Assembly (NCBI RefSeq): GCF_003207855.1
Contig: NZ_NKTZ01000002.1
Location: 310,001-374,000, forward strand
Source: Komagataeibacter rhaeticus
GTDB lineage: Bacteria; Pseudomonadota; Alphaproteobacteria; Acetobacterales; Acetobacteraceae
DNA: 64,000 nucleotides
Reading direction: 5' to 3'
In this document: in pieces, positions 36,178 through 45,786 of the stretch
How positions within the stretch are numbered: the first letter of the stretch is position 1
Layout: every line of letters begins with the position of its first letter
The notes under the pieces: model-generated
What the model saw: only the letters and a program-made list of their open reading frames with translations
What the model was told of the DNA's origin: nothing
Databases searched by the model: none
Made by a program: the position numbers and the translations under genes

Positions 36178-37845
36178 TCAGGTCAGGTCGGGGGTTTCGA
36201 TTCCATAATCGTAGCGGCGCACCGCCTGCCCCATTGCCGCCATCGCGGGGGGCGCATCCATGGGGGTGAAACCCACCTCGACAAACGCCACGCCCTGATG
36301 CGCGGCCGCCTGTACCAGTGCCGCATCCAGTTCCGCAATACTGCCCGCCCGCAGCGACAGGGGGGCCGCACCGGAACCGAACGCCGCAGGCAGGCTGGCA
36401 TAATCCCAGTTGGCAATGTCGTTATACGACGCCTGCGGGCCCAGGATCATCCGCTCGATGGTATAGCCACCGTTATTGATCAGGAAAATCGTGATGTTGC
36501 ATCTGTGGCGCAGCAGGGTGGAAAGTTCCTGCGCGGTCATCTGGAATGATCCGTCACCAATAAAGAGCACATGCCGGCGGTGGGGGGTGGCAAGGCACGC
36601 GCCAAGGCTTGCGGGCAGGGAATAGCCAATGGCGGCCCAGACCGGCTGCACCAGCAGGCTGCACCCGGCGGGCAGGCGCGCATGCAGCATGGCCACCATG
36701 GACGAACCGTTATCCGCCACCACCACGTCACCCGGCCGCAGGAATGCTTCCGCCCTGGGCCAGAATGCCGCCTGTTCCCATGCCTGCGCGGCGGGTGGGA
36801 CGGCCGCCTGCACTGCCGGCGGCGGTTCGGCGCGCGTATGTGGCAGCGAAGCCAGCTTGCGCCACACCGCATCCAGCAGGGCGGCTGCGGTTATGCCCTG
36901 AAAATCCAGCCCGTCACATGTCAGGCTGAACGCCTGGATATCCACCAGCGCGCCCGCGCCGATTTCCTGCGAGAAATAGCCGGATGTGGAATCCACGAAC
37001 CGCACGCCCAGCCCGATCACACAATCAGCCCCATGCACATAATCGGCCACATGCGGGGCAGAGGCACGGCCACCATAGGCCCCCAGCCATTCAGGCCCCG
37101 TTTCCGCCATGATGGTGCGCGCGGTGGAGAGTGCCGCATAAGGAAGGCCGTACTGGGCACAAAGCTGCTGCACCCGCTCCACCAGCCCGTATTGCCGCAC
37201 CAGCGCATCAACCAGCACCAAGGGCTGGCGCGCCTGCCTGATCCGCCGCACGACCAGATCCGCCGCACGCTCCACCAGTACGGGATCAAACTGGGGTTCC
37301 ATGGCCGGGGGCGTGCCCACCTCCACGTCAACGTAACAGATGTCGGACGGAAACTGGATATAGACCGGGCGGCTGAAGGTCCGTGCGGCGTGCAGCACGC
37401 GATCGGTCTCGGTCACGGCGCTGGCCGGATGCAGCCGTGCCGTGGCCGCGGCAAACTGCCGGTAGCAGGCCATGACGTTATCATAATTTCCGTCAGCCAG
37501 CGTATGATGCACCAGGGCACGCGACTGGATGGCATGCCAGGGCGGCATGCCGGAAATCACGACCAGCGGCACCCCTTCGGCACACGCACCCGCCACGGCC
37601 GAAAGCGCCGACAGGTCCCCCACCCCATACGTCACCAGTACCGCCCCGATGCCGGTCAGCCGGGCATCGCCATCGGCCGCATAGGCGGCATTGAGTTCAT
37701 TGCAGGTCCCGATGAATTCAATGCCGGGCGTGCGTTCGATCAGTTCAAGGAATTCCAGGTTATAGTCACCCGGCACACCATAAATGCGCGAGACACCGCT
37801 GTGCCGGAGCCGCTCCAGCACCATACTCCCGATTGATCCGCGCAT
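36178..37845 (-). CDS. Thiamine-diphosphate 2-oxoacid decarboxylase (indolepyruvate/pyruvate decarboxylase family)
   Basis: Non-oxidative decarboxylase, 555 residues. The N-terminal PYR domain has YGVPGDYNLEFLELIE and the catalytic Glu in CNELNAAYAADG. The His-His pair in VHHTLADG is typical of pyruvate and indolepyruvate decarboxylases. The C-terminal PP domain has the ThDP motif GDGSFQMTAQEL...NNGGYTIE. The sequence looks nearer to indolepyruvate decarboxylase than to the classical AAB Pdc (no MTYTVGMYLAERL-type start). The substrate could be indolepyruvate, phenylpyruvate or pyruvate. The AAYAADGDAR motif has Asp where relatives have Tyr. It follows the radical SAM gene by 50 bp on the same strand and has its own terminator. 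Confidence 0.88.
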   Translation of the reverse strand: MRGSIGSMVLERLRHSGVSRIYGVPGDYNLEFLELIERTPGIEFIGTCNELNAAYAADGDARLTGIGAVLVTYGVGDLSALSAVAGACAEGVPLVVISGMPPWHAIQSRALVHHTLADGNYDNVMACYRQFAAATARLHPASAVTETDRVLHAARTFSRPVYIQFPSDICYVDVEVGTPPAMEPQFDPVLVERAADLVVRRIRQARQPLVLVDALVRQYGLVERVQQLCAQYGLPYAALSTARTIMAETGPEWLGAYGGRASAPHVADYVHGADCVIGLGVRFVDSTSGYFSQEIGAGALVDIQAFSLTCDGLDFQGITAAALLDAVWRKLASLPHTRAEPPPAVQAAVPPAAQAWEQAAFWPRAEAFLRPGDVVVADNGSSMVAMLHARLPAGCSLLVQPVWAAIGYSLPASLGACLATPHRRHVLFIGDGSFQMTAQELSTLLRHRCNITIFLINNGGYTIERMILGPQASYNDIANWDYASLPAAFGSGAAPLSLRAGSIAELDAALVQAAAHQGVAFVEVGFTPMDAPPAMAAMGQAVRRYDYGIETPDLT

Positions 37846-37895
37846 ATGCCATTCCCCTGCCTGCTGCTGCCCGGCCGGGATTGGACGGGCAGCTG

Positions 37896-39236
37896 TCAGT
37901 AGATATCAAAATCATTGTTTCCCGTGGATGAAAAGGCCATGCGCCGTTCCGTCATGTTCAGGATCCATGATGACATGTCCGAACGGGTGCGGGGAAAGGG
38001 CAGCCGGTGCAGCATGGAGCGCATGCTGTAGAATTTGCGGTACATGCCCTGAATGCGCTGCTCCATCTGCTGGGGCGTGCAGTTTTTGGGCCAGATATGG
38101 CAGACCTGTCCCGGCCAGCGGTCGATCTCATCGGGGTCGATGATCCGGTTCGCCTTCTTCATCCGCTCGAACAGGGCGGTGCCCCTGGTGGGGGTCAGGA
38201 TATTGAAATAGGCGGCGGGAACCTTGTGCGCTTCCAGAAAAGAAAGGGTCGCCTCATATACATCGGGATGTTCCTCATCATACCCGAAGATGAAATTGAG
38301 CGAATAGCTGATGTCACGCCTGCGCAGGTTATCGAACATCTCGCCGTAACGGCTGGCCTTGTTCCACCCTTTCTTCATGCCCTGCAGCATTTCCTCATCG
38401 ATACTTTCAATACCGATATTGACGTGCATCACCCCGCTTTGCCGGGCAAGATCAAGGAAACCGGTATCAAGGCACAGGTTGGACGACCACAGGGTGGACC
38501 AGCGGATCTTCAGCGGCACCAGCCCTTCCATCAGTTCCATCGCACGGCTTTTCTTGCCGCCGAAATTACTTTCCCCAAAGAAGAAATGACTGCCCCGGTT
38601 CTTTATCCTTTCCAGTTCGCCCACCATCTGGTCCACCGGGCGCCAACGATACCGGCCGCCAAGATAGAAACGCTCCGAACAGAAATCACACACGAACGGG
38701 CACCCACGCGAGGACTGCACCGCAAACGTGCGGAAAGGCCCGAATTTCTTCAGGTCCAGCAGGTCATAACGGGGTGGCGGCAGGTCGTCGAGTTCCTTGA
38801 GCGGGGCCGCGCGATAGATTTTTTCCAGCCGGTCCGCCGCCGCGTCTTCCAGCATGGTCCGCCATATGGGCTCGGCCTCCCCCACGCCTACGGCATCGCA
38901 ATGTTCCGCGGCCTCATCAGCGTAGAAGAAGACATGGGGTCCGCCCATGATCACCTTTACACCCCTGCGGCGGAAGGCTGCGGCAATATCGTAAGCGCGC
39001 GTGGAATGCAGTGTCCATGCGGTCAGCGCCACCACATCGACCGGCACATTGAAGTCGATATCCTCCAGCTGTTCATCCAGCAGGGTCACGGTCCATTCCG
39101 GCGGGGTCAGGGCGGCCAGATAGGGCAGGGCCAGCGGCACCATCTGTCGTCGCCTGGTCTTGAACAGGGTCCGGTCGGTCCTGGAGCGGTAATGGGAGGG
39201 CTGGATGATCAGAAGTCTGGGATTTGTCTTGGACAT
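37896..39236 (-). CDS. B12-binding-domain radical SAM protein
   Basis: 446 residues. The N-terminal ~130 residues form a cobalamin-binding-type Rossmann domain (LLIIQPSHY, VDVVALTAWTLHS, VIMGGPHVFFYADEA, VGVGEAEPIWRTML). A radical SAM core follows, with the 4Fe-4S site CPFVCDFC, then FFFGESNFGG, VNIGIESIDEEMLQGMKKG and FIFGYDEEHPDV. This class includes methylases, cyclases and BchE-like enzymes. The hopanoid methylase HpnP and others share the layout, but no specific match was recognised. It is the only gene before the decarboxylase, so the pair may build or modify an aldehyde-derived product. The window also encodes cobalamin synthesis. AT-rich DNA precedes it. Confidence 0.82.
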   Translation of the reverse strand: MSKTNPRLLIIQPSHYRSRTDRTLFKTRRRQMVPLALPYLAALTPPEWTVTLLDEQLEDIDFNVPVDVVALTAWTLHSTRAYDIAAAFRRRGVKVIMGGPHVFFYADEAAEHCDAVGVGEAEPIWRTMLEDAAADRLEKIYRAAPLKELDDLPPPRYDLLDLKKFGPFRTFAVQSSRGCPFVCDFCSERFYLGGRYRWRPVDQMVGELERIKNRGSHFFFGESNFGGKKSRAMELMEGLVPLKIRWSTLWSSNLCLDTGFLDLARQSGVMHVNIGIESIDEEMLQGMKKGWNKASRYGEMFDNLRRRDISYSLNFIFGYDEEHPDVYEATLSFLEAHKVPAAYFNILTPTRGTALFERMKKANRIIDPDEIDRWPGQVCHIWPKNCTPQQMEQRIQGMYRKFYSMRSMLHRLPFPRTRSDMSSWILNMTERRMAFSSTGNNDFDIY

Positions 39237-39534
39237 GCTTCGGCTCTATGGACTCAGATGCAGGAAATATCCTGAACAAGTAACTCTGCGCCATATCGTA
39301 CGATTTTCGTCCCGCATGTCCACCGCGCGAAATAATCATCACCCATTCCCGCATGGACGTATAGAATATGCATATTGCATATATCGAAAAATTTTATGAT
39401 TATTTATTTTATTATTACTTTTTTTACTTTTTTATTATTTGAATAAATTTGAGTTACTGGAAATTTTTAAACGTTTATGTTACATATTAAACATATCTGC
39501 ATTCAACCCGCTGCATGACTTGATCCCTGCCCGA
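39237..39534. other. AT-rich intergenic region
   Basis: About 300 bp between the radical SAM gene start and the ppsR stop. The section 39350-39500 is strikingly AT-rich. It probably carries the radical SAM promoter. No gene or RNA was seen. Confidence 0.45.
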
Positions 39535-40401
39535 TCAGCAGCCAGCGGGTCGTCCCCCCACACCGTCATGCTCCAGCATGTCGATGATGGCGGCGGCCGT
39601 CTCCTCCACCGAGCGATGGGTGACGTTGATGACGGGCCATTTGTAGCGCACGCATAGCCGGCGGGCCCATTGCAGTTCCTCCTGCACGTTCTGGGGATCG
39701 ATATAGGGTTTGACCGATGTTTCCGACATGCCGGGCGTGGCCATGGAACGCCCCGGCAGCATCATGCCCACCCGTGAGCGCCGTATTTCAAGCAGGGTAT
39801 AGGGGTCGATCGTAAGCCCCACCACCAGGCCGGGAAACTCCACCAGTCCCGGCGGCAGGGGCGCGTGGGGCACGAGCGGAATATTGGCGGCCTTGATGCC
39901 GCGGTTGGCAAGATAGAAGCAGGTGGGGGTCTTGGACGTGCGCGACACGCCAACCAGGATGACATCGGCCCGGGAAAGATCGGTGGCCTTCTGCCCGTCA
40001 TCATGCGCAATGACGTACTGCATCGCGTCGATACGGCGGCGGTAGCTGTCATCCATCACATACTGGCCGCCGGGGTGGCGCTCGGCCACGGTGCCGGTCT
40101 GCTGTTCAAGAAAATGGATGGTGCCATCCAGGATGTTCTTGACCTGCACACCAAGGCGCGCGCACCCAACGCGCAGCATGGTCTGGAGATCGGGCGAGGT
40201 CAGGGATGACAGGACCGGCCCCGGTTCATCCCTTATCCCGGCCAGTACCCGCCCCACCTGCACGCGGGTGCGGACAAGGTTCCAGTTGCGGGGCGAGAAT
40301 TCGGCACCCTGAAACTGCGCGCTGCACGCGCGCATGACAGCTTCCAGCGCCTGCCCCGTCGCTTCGGAGACAAGGTGCAGGATAATGGGCTGATTGTTCA
40401 T
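39535..40401 (-). CDS. ppsR: PEP synthase / pyruvate phosphate dikinase regulatory protein (kinase-pyrophosphorylase)
   Basis: DUF299-family bifunctional enzyme, 288 residues, that inactivates its dikinase by phosphorylating an active-site Thr (ADP donor) and reactivates it by phosphorolysis. Signatures are ILHLVSEATGQALEAVMRA at the start, the P-loop-like GVSRTSKTPTC, YLANRGIKAANIPLVP, and the C-terminal INVTHRSVEETAAAI. The target is almost certainly the ppdK product encoded 80 bp upstream. It starts right after an intercistronic hairpin. Met at 40416 is an alternative start. Confidence 0.95.
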   Translation of the reverse strand: MNNQPIILHLVSEATGQALEAVMRACSAQFQGAEFSPRNWNLVRTRVQVGRVLAGIRDEPGPVLSSLTSPDLQTMLRVGCARLGVQVKNILDGTIHFLEQQTGTVAERHPGGQYVMDDSYRRRIDAMQYVIAHDDGQKATDLSRADVILVGVSRTSKTPTCFYLANRGIKAANIPLVPHAPLPPGLVEFPGLVVGLTIDPYTLLEIRRSRVGMMLPGRSMATPGMSETSVKPYIDPQNVQEELQWARRLCVRYKWPVINVTHRSVEETAAAIIDMLEHDGVGGRPAGC

Positions 40402-40414
40402 GATACTGCCTGAC

Positions 40415-40444
40415 ATGGTGCCCCACCCGTGGGCGGGGCACCAT
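40415..40444 (-). promoter_or_regulatory. Intercistronic hairpin between ppdK and ppsR
   Basis: Perfect 10-bp stem ATGGTGCCCC / GGGGCACCAT with a 10-nt loop lies 36 nt after the ppdK stop and ends 13 nt before the chosen ppsR start. No U-run follows it. It may tune ppsR expression relative to ppdK, as an attenuator, RNA processing site or translational control. Confidence 0.55.
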
Positions 40445-40480
40445 TCCTACGGCGTTATGTTATGGCCGGTGGCCATGCGG

Positions 40481-43156
40481 TCAGGCCGGGCTGGCGGCCT
40501 TCTGGCGCGTGGCCAGCGCGGCCTGTGCCGCGGCAAGACGTGCCACCGGCACGCGGAAGGGCGAGCACGAGACATAGTCCAGCCCGACTTCATCAAAGAA
40601 TGCGATGGAATCCGGGTCGCCACCATGTTCGCCACAGATGCCCAGCTTCAGGTCCGCGCTGGTCTGCCGGCCCCGTTCCACCCCAAGGCGGACAAGCGCC
40701 CCCACGCCATCGCGGTCGATCGACACGAACGGATCACGCGGCAGCAGCCCCTGGTCAACGTAATAGGGCAGGAAGGACCCCGCATCATCACGCGACAGGC
40801 CGAAGGTGGTCTGGGTCAGGTCGTTGGTGCCGAACGAGAAGAAATCGGCATATTCCGCGATCTGGTCCGCCTGAATGGCGGCACGGGGCAGTTCGATCAT
40901 GGTGCCGATGGAGTAGCTGAGATTCGTTCCCTCCTCCTTCAGCACACGCGCGATCTCGTCCTCGGCCGCACGGCGGGTGGTGGCCAGTTCGGCCTTTGTC
41001 GCCACCAGCGGGATCATGATCTCGGGGTGGATGGGCCTGCCCAGTTCCTTTTCCACCAGTACTGCCGCCTGAATCAGCGCACGGACCTGCATGGCATAGA
41101 TTTCCGGACTGGTCAGGCCAAGGCGGCAGCCACGGTGGCCCAGCATCGGGTTGGTTTCCGCCAGCGCGGCGCAACGCGCGCGCACGTCCTCCACGCTCCT
41201 GCCCAGCGCCTGTGCCACCTCGGCCATCTCGGCCGCCTCATGCGGCAGGAACTCGTGCAGCGGCGGGTCCAGCAGGCGCACCGTGACCGGCAGCCCGGCC
41301 ATGATGCGGAACAGGCTGGCAAAATCCTCGCGCTGGAACGGCAGCAGGGCGGCAATGGCCTTCTGGCGCACGCTCTCCTCATCGGCAATGATCATCTGGC
41401 GGACAAAGCCGATGCGGTCAGGGCCGAAGAACATGTGCTCGGTCCGCGCCAGGCCAATCCCCTCCGCGCCGAAGCGGCGCGCGGTGCGCGCGTCATCCGG
41501 CGTTTCGGCATTGGCCCGCACGCCTAGGCGGCGCACGCCGTCCGCCCATCCCATGAGCGTGTTGAAATCATCCGACAGCACGGGTTCGATGGTCGGCACG
41601 CGCCCCAGATAGACCGCGCCCGTCCCGCCATCGAGCGTGATCCACTCGCCTTCCTTCACGGTATGGGAGCCGACACTCAGGCTGCCTGCCGCGTAATCGA
41701 CATGGATGCCGCCGGCACCGGCCACGCATACGCGGCCCATGCCACGCGCCACCACGGCGGCGTGCGACGTCATGCCGCCACGGGTGGTCAGCACGCCCCG
41801 GGCGGCGTGCATGCCATGCACGTCCTCGGGCGAGGTCTCGATCCGCACAAGGATCACATCCTCCCCTTTCGCCGCGCGGGCCTCGCATTCCTCCGCCGTG
41901 AACACGACGGCACCGGCGGCCGCACCGGGCGAGGCCGGAAGACCACGGGTCAGCTGCACACGCTCGGCCCTGGGGTCCAGTGTGGGGTGCAGAAGCTGGT
42001 CAAGGGAGGCCGCAGGCACGCGCTGGATGGCCTCTTCTTGCGTGATCAGCCCTTCACGCGCCATGTCGATGGCGATCTTCAGCGCGGCGGCGGCCGTGCG
42101 CTTGCCGTTGCGGGTCTGGAGAATGTACAGGACGTTGCGCTGGACCGTGAATTCGATGTCCTGCATGTCCTTGTAATGGGTTTCCAGTATGGAGCGCACG
42201 CGCAGCAGTTCGGCGTAAGCCTGCGGCAGGGTGGTTTCCATCGGGTGCTGGCCGGCCTCGGCACGGGCGCAGGCCATGGGCTGCGGCGTGCGGATGCCCG
42301 CCACCACGTCCTCCCCCTGCGCGTTGATCAGGTATTCACCGTAGAAGATGTTCTCGCCCGTCGAGGGATCGCGGGTGAAGCACACGCCGGTCGCGCAGTC
42401 ATCGCCCATGTTGCCGAACACCATGGACTGCACGTTGACCGCCGTCCCCCACGAAGCCGGGATCTCGTGCAGCTTGCGATAGGTGTTGGCGCGCGGGTTC
42501 ATCCACGAACCGAACACGGCGCCGATGGCGCCCCACAGCTGGTCCTGCGGATTGGTGGGGAAATCGGTGCCGGTATGGGTGGTGATGATGTGGTTGTAGT
42601 CCACCACGATCGCGCGCCACTGCCCGGCGGTGATGGCGGTGTCGTCCTCCACATTGTTGGCGCGCTTGAACTGCTCCAGCACGTCCTCGAAATGGTGATG
42701 GGGCACGCCCATCACGACCGAGCCGTACATCTGGATGAACCGGCGGTAGCTGTCCCACGCGAAGCGCGCATCGCCCGAGGAACGGGCAAGCCCTTCCACC
42801 GTCTGGTCATTCAGGCCCAGGTTGAGCACGGTGTCCATCATGCCCGGCATGGACACCCGCGCACCCGAACGCACCGAGACCAGAAGCGGGGCTTCGGGGT
42901 CACCAAAGCGCAGGCCCATGGACTGCTCGACACGCTGAAGGGCGGCATCGACCTGCGCCTTCAGTTCATCGGGATATTTCCGGCCGTTCTCATAGAAAGC
43001 CGAACAGACTTCCGTCGTAATGGTAAAGCCCGGCGGCACCGGCAGGCCGTTCGCCGCCATTTCCGCCAGATTGGCGCCCTTGCCCCCAAGAAGGTTGCGC
43101 ATATCCGCGCGCCCTTCGTTCAGGCCATCTCCGAAGCTGTAAACCCATTTGGTCAT
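40481..43156 (-). CDS. ppdK: Pyruvate, phosphate dikinase
   Basis: Converts pyruvate, ATP and Pi to PEP, AMP and PPi, a gluconeogenic step for growth on pyruvate or lactate. It is 891 residues. The N-terminal ATP-grasp domain starts WVYSFGDGLNEGRADMRNLLGGKGANLAEMA. The phosphohistidine domain carries GGMTSHAAVVARGMGRVCV, with Thr (regulated by PpsR) and catalytic His. The C-terminal PEP/pyruvate TIM barrel has GIGLARTEHMFF, MLGHRGCRLG, MIPLVATKAEL, FSFGTNDLTQTTFG and ICGEHGGDPDS, with the catalytic Cys. Length and motifs are standard. Confidence 0.98.
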   Translation of the reverse strand: MTKWVYSFGDGLNEGRADMRNLLGGKGANLAEMAANGLPVPPGFTITTEVCSAFYENGRKYPDELKAQVDAALQRVEQSMGLRFGDPEAPLLVSVRSGARVSMPGMMDTVLNLGLNDQTVEGLARSSGDARFAWDSYRRFIQMYGSVVMGVPHHHFEDVLEQFKRANNVEDDTAITAGQWRAIVVDYNHIITTHTGTDFPTNPQDQLWGAIGAVFGSWMNPRANTYRKLHEIPASWGTAVNVQSMVFGNMGDDCATGVCFTRDPSTGENIFYGEYLINAQGEDVVAGIRTPQPMACARAEAGQHPMETTLPQAYAELLRVRSILETHYKDMQDIEFTVQRNVLYILQTRNGKRTAAAALKIAIDMAREGLITQEEAIQRVPAASLDQLLHPTLDPRAERVQLTRGLPASPGAAAGAVVFTAEECEARAAKGEDVILVRIETSPEDVHGMHAARGVLTTRGGMTSHAAVVARGMGRVCVAGAGGIHVDYAAGSLSVGSHTVKEGEWITLDGGTGAVYLGRVPTIEPVLSDDFNTLMGWADGVRRLGVRANAETPDDARTARRFGAEGIGLARTEHMFFGPDRIGFVRQMIIADEESVRQKAIAALLPFQREDFASLFRIMAGLPVTVRLLDPPLHEFLPHEAAEMAEVAQALGRSVEDVRARCAALAETNPMLGHRGCRLGLTSPEIYAMQVRALIQAAVLVEKELGRPIHPEIMIPLVATKAELATTRRAAEDEIARVLKEEGTNLSYSIGTMIELPRAAIQADQIAEYADFFSFGTNDLTQTTFGLSRDDAGSFLPYYVDQGLLPRDPFVSIDRDGVGALVRLGVERGRQTSADLKLGICGEHGGDPDSIAFFDEVGLDYVSCSPFRVPVARLAAAQAALATRQKAASPA

Positions 43157-43707
43157 GTCTGTTCGTTCCTACGCGCGTGCGTCTGTCAGAAATCGCGCCT
43201 GGTCCGGGAACAGGGCAGAAAACAGGCGACCGCGCTATTAGTATTGTTTGTTGTTGGCAGGTCCGGGACAGAAAAATAACCGCCCGGACCCCCTGCGGGC
43301 AATCACTATTTTGATGGCGAAGGAGGGGCCACCCTGCGCCACGCTATCCGGACTGACCGTGCTCCGTAACGAAAAATATCATTTAAAAAATATTATATAA
43401 CAATGTGTTATTGTTTAATATGCAGCCATACCCCCACTTCTGGCGGCATGGGAAACCATATTATATTCTATTTTTATATTTCAGTTATTTAAAATATGAA
43501 TTAAATATCCATCCGGTAGAACTCGCATTTATCTAATGTTTTCTTGTGCATCGCAGCAAATTTGTTGCGCGCCGCACAATAATGAAATTGTAATTACAAA
43601 AACATTCCCAAAAAATACTTCCCTTGTCATTTAATTATGTTGACACCCCGTCATTCTTTAATAAAAAATCCTTTCCGGCCACAAAAAAACAAGAAGTCAC
43701 GGTCATC
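43157..43707. other. Divergent AT-rich intergenic region
   Basis: About 550 bp between ppdK (minus) and the DUF3311 gene (plus). From 43370 to 43640 it is mainly A and T. It should contain the ppdK promoter and the transporter promoter. No gene or RNA was recognised. Confidence 0.45.
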
Positions 43708-43884
43708 ATGAAAAAAGCGCTGTTCCTCCTGCTGCCCTTTGCGGGGCTTCTGTGGGTGCCACTGTATAACCGGCATGACCCCACCCTGCTCGGCTTTCCA
43801 TTTTTCTACTGGTACCAGCTGGCCTGGGTGCCCGTCACCTCAGTCCTCATATGGATGGCCTGGAAGTCGGACCGTCAGTCATGA
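43708..43884 (+). CDS. DUF3311 family small membrane protein
   Basis: 58-residue protein with two hydrophobic helices. Sequence marks of DUF3311: LFLLLPFAGLLWVPLYNRHDPTLLGFPFFYWYQLAWVP in pieces, ending in W...SDR. This family is nearly always found just before a sodium:solute symporter and is thought to be its small partner, as in the acetate/propionate-type transporters. ATG at 43708 is preferred to the longer frame from 43624. The stop overlaps the symporter start by 4 nt. Confidence 0.88.
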   Translation: MKKALFLLLPFAGLLWVPLYNRHDPTLLGFPFFYWYQLAWVPVTSVLIWMAWKSDRQS

Positions 43885-45392
43885 ACGCATCTACCCTTCC
43901 CGATAACGCCGCCATTGGCGTATTCGTACTGTGCTTTGTCGCCACCATCGTGCTGGGCAGCACCGTCCGGCTGTGGCGTCCGTTCCTGAACCGGCGCAAG
44001 GCCGCTACCCGGCACACCGCGGACGAGGAATGGGGGCTGGGTGGCCGCGAATTCGGCGCCTGGGTCACATGGTTCCTGGTGGGGGGCGATTTCTATACCG
44101 CCTATACCGTCATTGCCGTGCCCGCCCTTGTCTATTCAACGGGGGGCTTCGGCTTCTTTGCCCTGCCCTATACCATTATCGTCTATCCGTTCATTTTCGC
44201 GGTCATGCCCCGGCTGTGGACCATCGCGCGTGATGGCGGCCATGCCACGGCGGCCGACATCGTACGCGCGCGCTTTGGCAGCCGGACGCTGGAGCTGGCC
44301 GTGGCGCTGAGCGGACTGATTGCCGTGCTGCCCTATATCGCGCTGCAGCTGATCGGCATCCGCACCGTGATCGAGGCCCTGGGCTTCACCGGCATGCTGC
44401 CGCTGCTGATCGCCTTCGTCTCCCTTGCCGCCTACACCTGGCTGGGCGGACTGCATGCCCCGGCGCTGACGGCCTTCATAAAGGATGTGATGATCTATAT
44501 CGCCGTGCTGGCGGCGGTGATCATCGTGCCGATCCATCTGGGTGGGTACGGTGCCATGTTCCATGCGGCGGCCCAGCACCTGCCCCCCGTGCCAGACGGG
44601 CGGATCGTGGCACAGGGGCAGACGGTACCCTATGCCACGCTGGCCCTGTCATCCGCCTTTGCCGCATTCCTGTACCCGCATACCCTGACGGGCATCCTTG
44701 CCGCCAAATCCGCCGATACGATCCGGCAGAATGCTGTATTCCTGCCGGTCTACACCATCGTGCTGGGGCTGATCGCGCTGCTGGGGCTGATGGCGCATGC
44801 GGCCGGTATTGTCACCACGTCGTCATCACAGGTGGTACCACAGCTTTTCCTGGCCATTTTCCCCTCGTGGTTTGCCGGGTTCTGCTTTGCGGCCATCGCG
44901 GTCGGCGCGCTGGTGCCCGCATCGGTCATGGCCATCGGCGCGGCCAACCTGATCATGCACAACATCCTGCCCCGTCATGGCGAATCGGTGACCGGCTCAA
45001 GGCTTGCCGGATTCGGGGTCAAGATTGGCGCGCTGGTCTGCGTGGTGTTCCTGAATGCCAAATTCGCAATCGACCTGCAGCTGCTGGGTGGCGTCATCAT
45101 CCTGCAGACCTTTCCCGCGCTGATCATGGGCCTGCTCCCGCTGCGCCTGCCCGCGCCCGCGCTGATCGCGGGCTGGGTCATCGGCTCCTTCACCGGGCTG
45201 GGACTGTGCTGGATGGATGGACTCAAACCCGTGCATCCCATTGCCTTCGCAGGTTTTTCGGCCTCGGTTTCCACCGGGCTGCTGGGGCTGGCGGTCAATA
45301 TCGTGGTGACCCTGGCGCTGGGATCGGTCATCCGGCTGGTACTTGGCGCATCGCCGTCTACCCTGCGGGTCGGCCCTGGCGTGCGGCGATAG
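43881..45392 (+). CDS. Sodium:solute symporter family protein
   Basis: 503-residue inner-membrane transporter with about 13 helices. SSS-family features: GGREFGAWVTWFLVGGDFYTAYTVIAVPALVYSTGGFGFFALPYTI in the first helices, YTWLGGLHAPALTAFIKDVMIYIAV, and LYPHTLTGILAAKS, all in the order of the family. The pairing with DUF3311 suggests uptake of a small carboxylate or similar anion. The exact substrate is not clear. ATG at 43881 overlaps the DUF3311 stop (ATGA). Confidence 0.87.
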   Translation: MNASTLPDNAAIGVFVLCFVATIVLGSTVRLWRPFLNRRKAATRHTADEEWGLGGREFGAWVTWFLVGGDFYTAYTVIAVPALVYSTGGFGFFALPYTIIVYPFIFAVMPRLWTIARDGGHATAADIVRARFGSRTLELAVALSGLIAVLPYIALQLIGIRTVIEALGFTGMLPLLIAFVSLAAYTWLGGLHAPALTAFIKDVMIYIAVLAAVIIVPIHLGGYGAMFHAAAQHLPPVPDGRIVAQGQTVPYATLALSSAFAAFLYPHTLTGILAAKSADTIRQNAVFLPVYTIVLGLIALLGLMAHAAGIVTTSSSQVVPQLFLAIFPSWFAGFCFAAIAVGALVPASVMAIGAANLIMHNILPRHGESVTGSRLAGFGVKIGALVCVVFLNAKFAIDLQLLGGVIILQTFPALIMGLLPLRLPAPALIAGWVIGSFTGLGLCWMDGLKPVHPIAFAGFSASVSTGLLGLAVNIVVTLALGSVIRLVLGASPSTLRVGPGVRR

Positions 45393-45483
45393 CAAGGACG
45401 GACGGCCCGACCCGCATGCGGCCCCGGCTGCGTGTGGGCGGGTCCCGTCCGGGCGTTACCGCCGCATGGCGGGTTTAAAACCA

Positions 45484-45508
45484 GCCCGCTGACAAAGGCG
45501 GGCATTTT
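45484..45508 (+). terminator. Intrinsic terminator after the symporter
   Basis: Stem GCCCGC / GCGGGC with an 8-nt loop, followed by ATTTT. It lies about 90 bp past the symporter stop. The remaining DNA to the bfd stop at 45787 has no recognised gene. Confidence 0.65.
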
Positions 45509-45786
45509 CGGGATAACGCCCCGGACCTGCGGGAAAACGCTTCACCGGACGCGTGTCTTCCCATTCCATGCCAGTGCATGGCGCCGGCTTCCTTAAGCAC
45601 TCCATCTTATCCATTACCTGCCATCAGGTATCACGGGCGACATGAAAGCGGAGCAGCTTCCGGCCACGCCAGACTGCTGCCCCGAACATGTTTCGCACGC
45701 ACGAACGCCGTATTGTCCAGGCCCCGCCGGGGCCTGTTGCCGTTTCAGGCTCCCCCCGCATGAAGCCGGCAGGACAGGGTCGCGCG

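Noticed and set aside
41663-43279. 538-codon plus-strand frame
   Set aside because: Antisense shadow of ppdK in GC-rich DNA with no family match.
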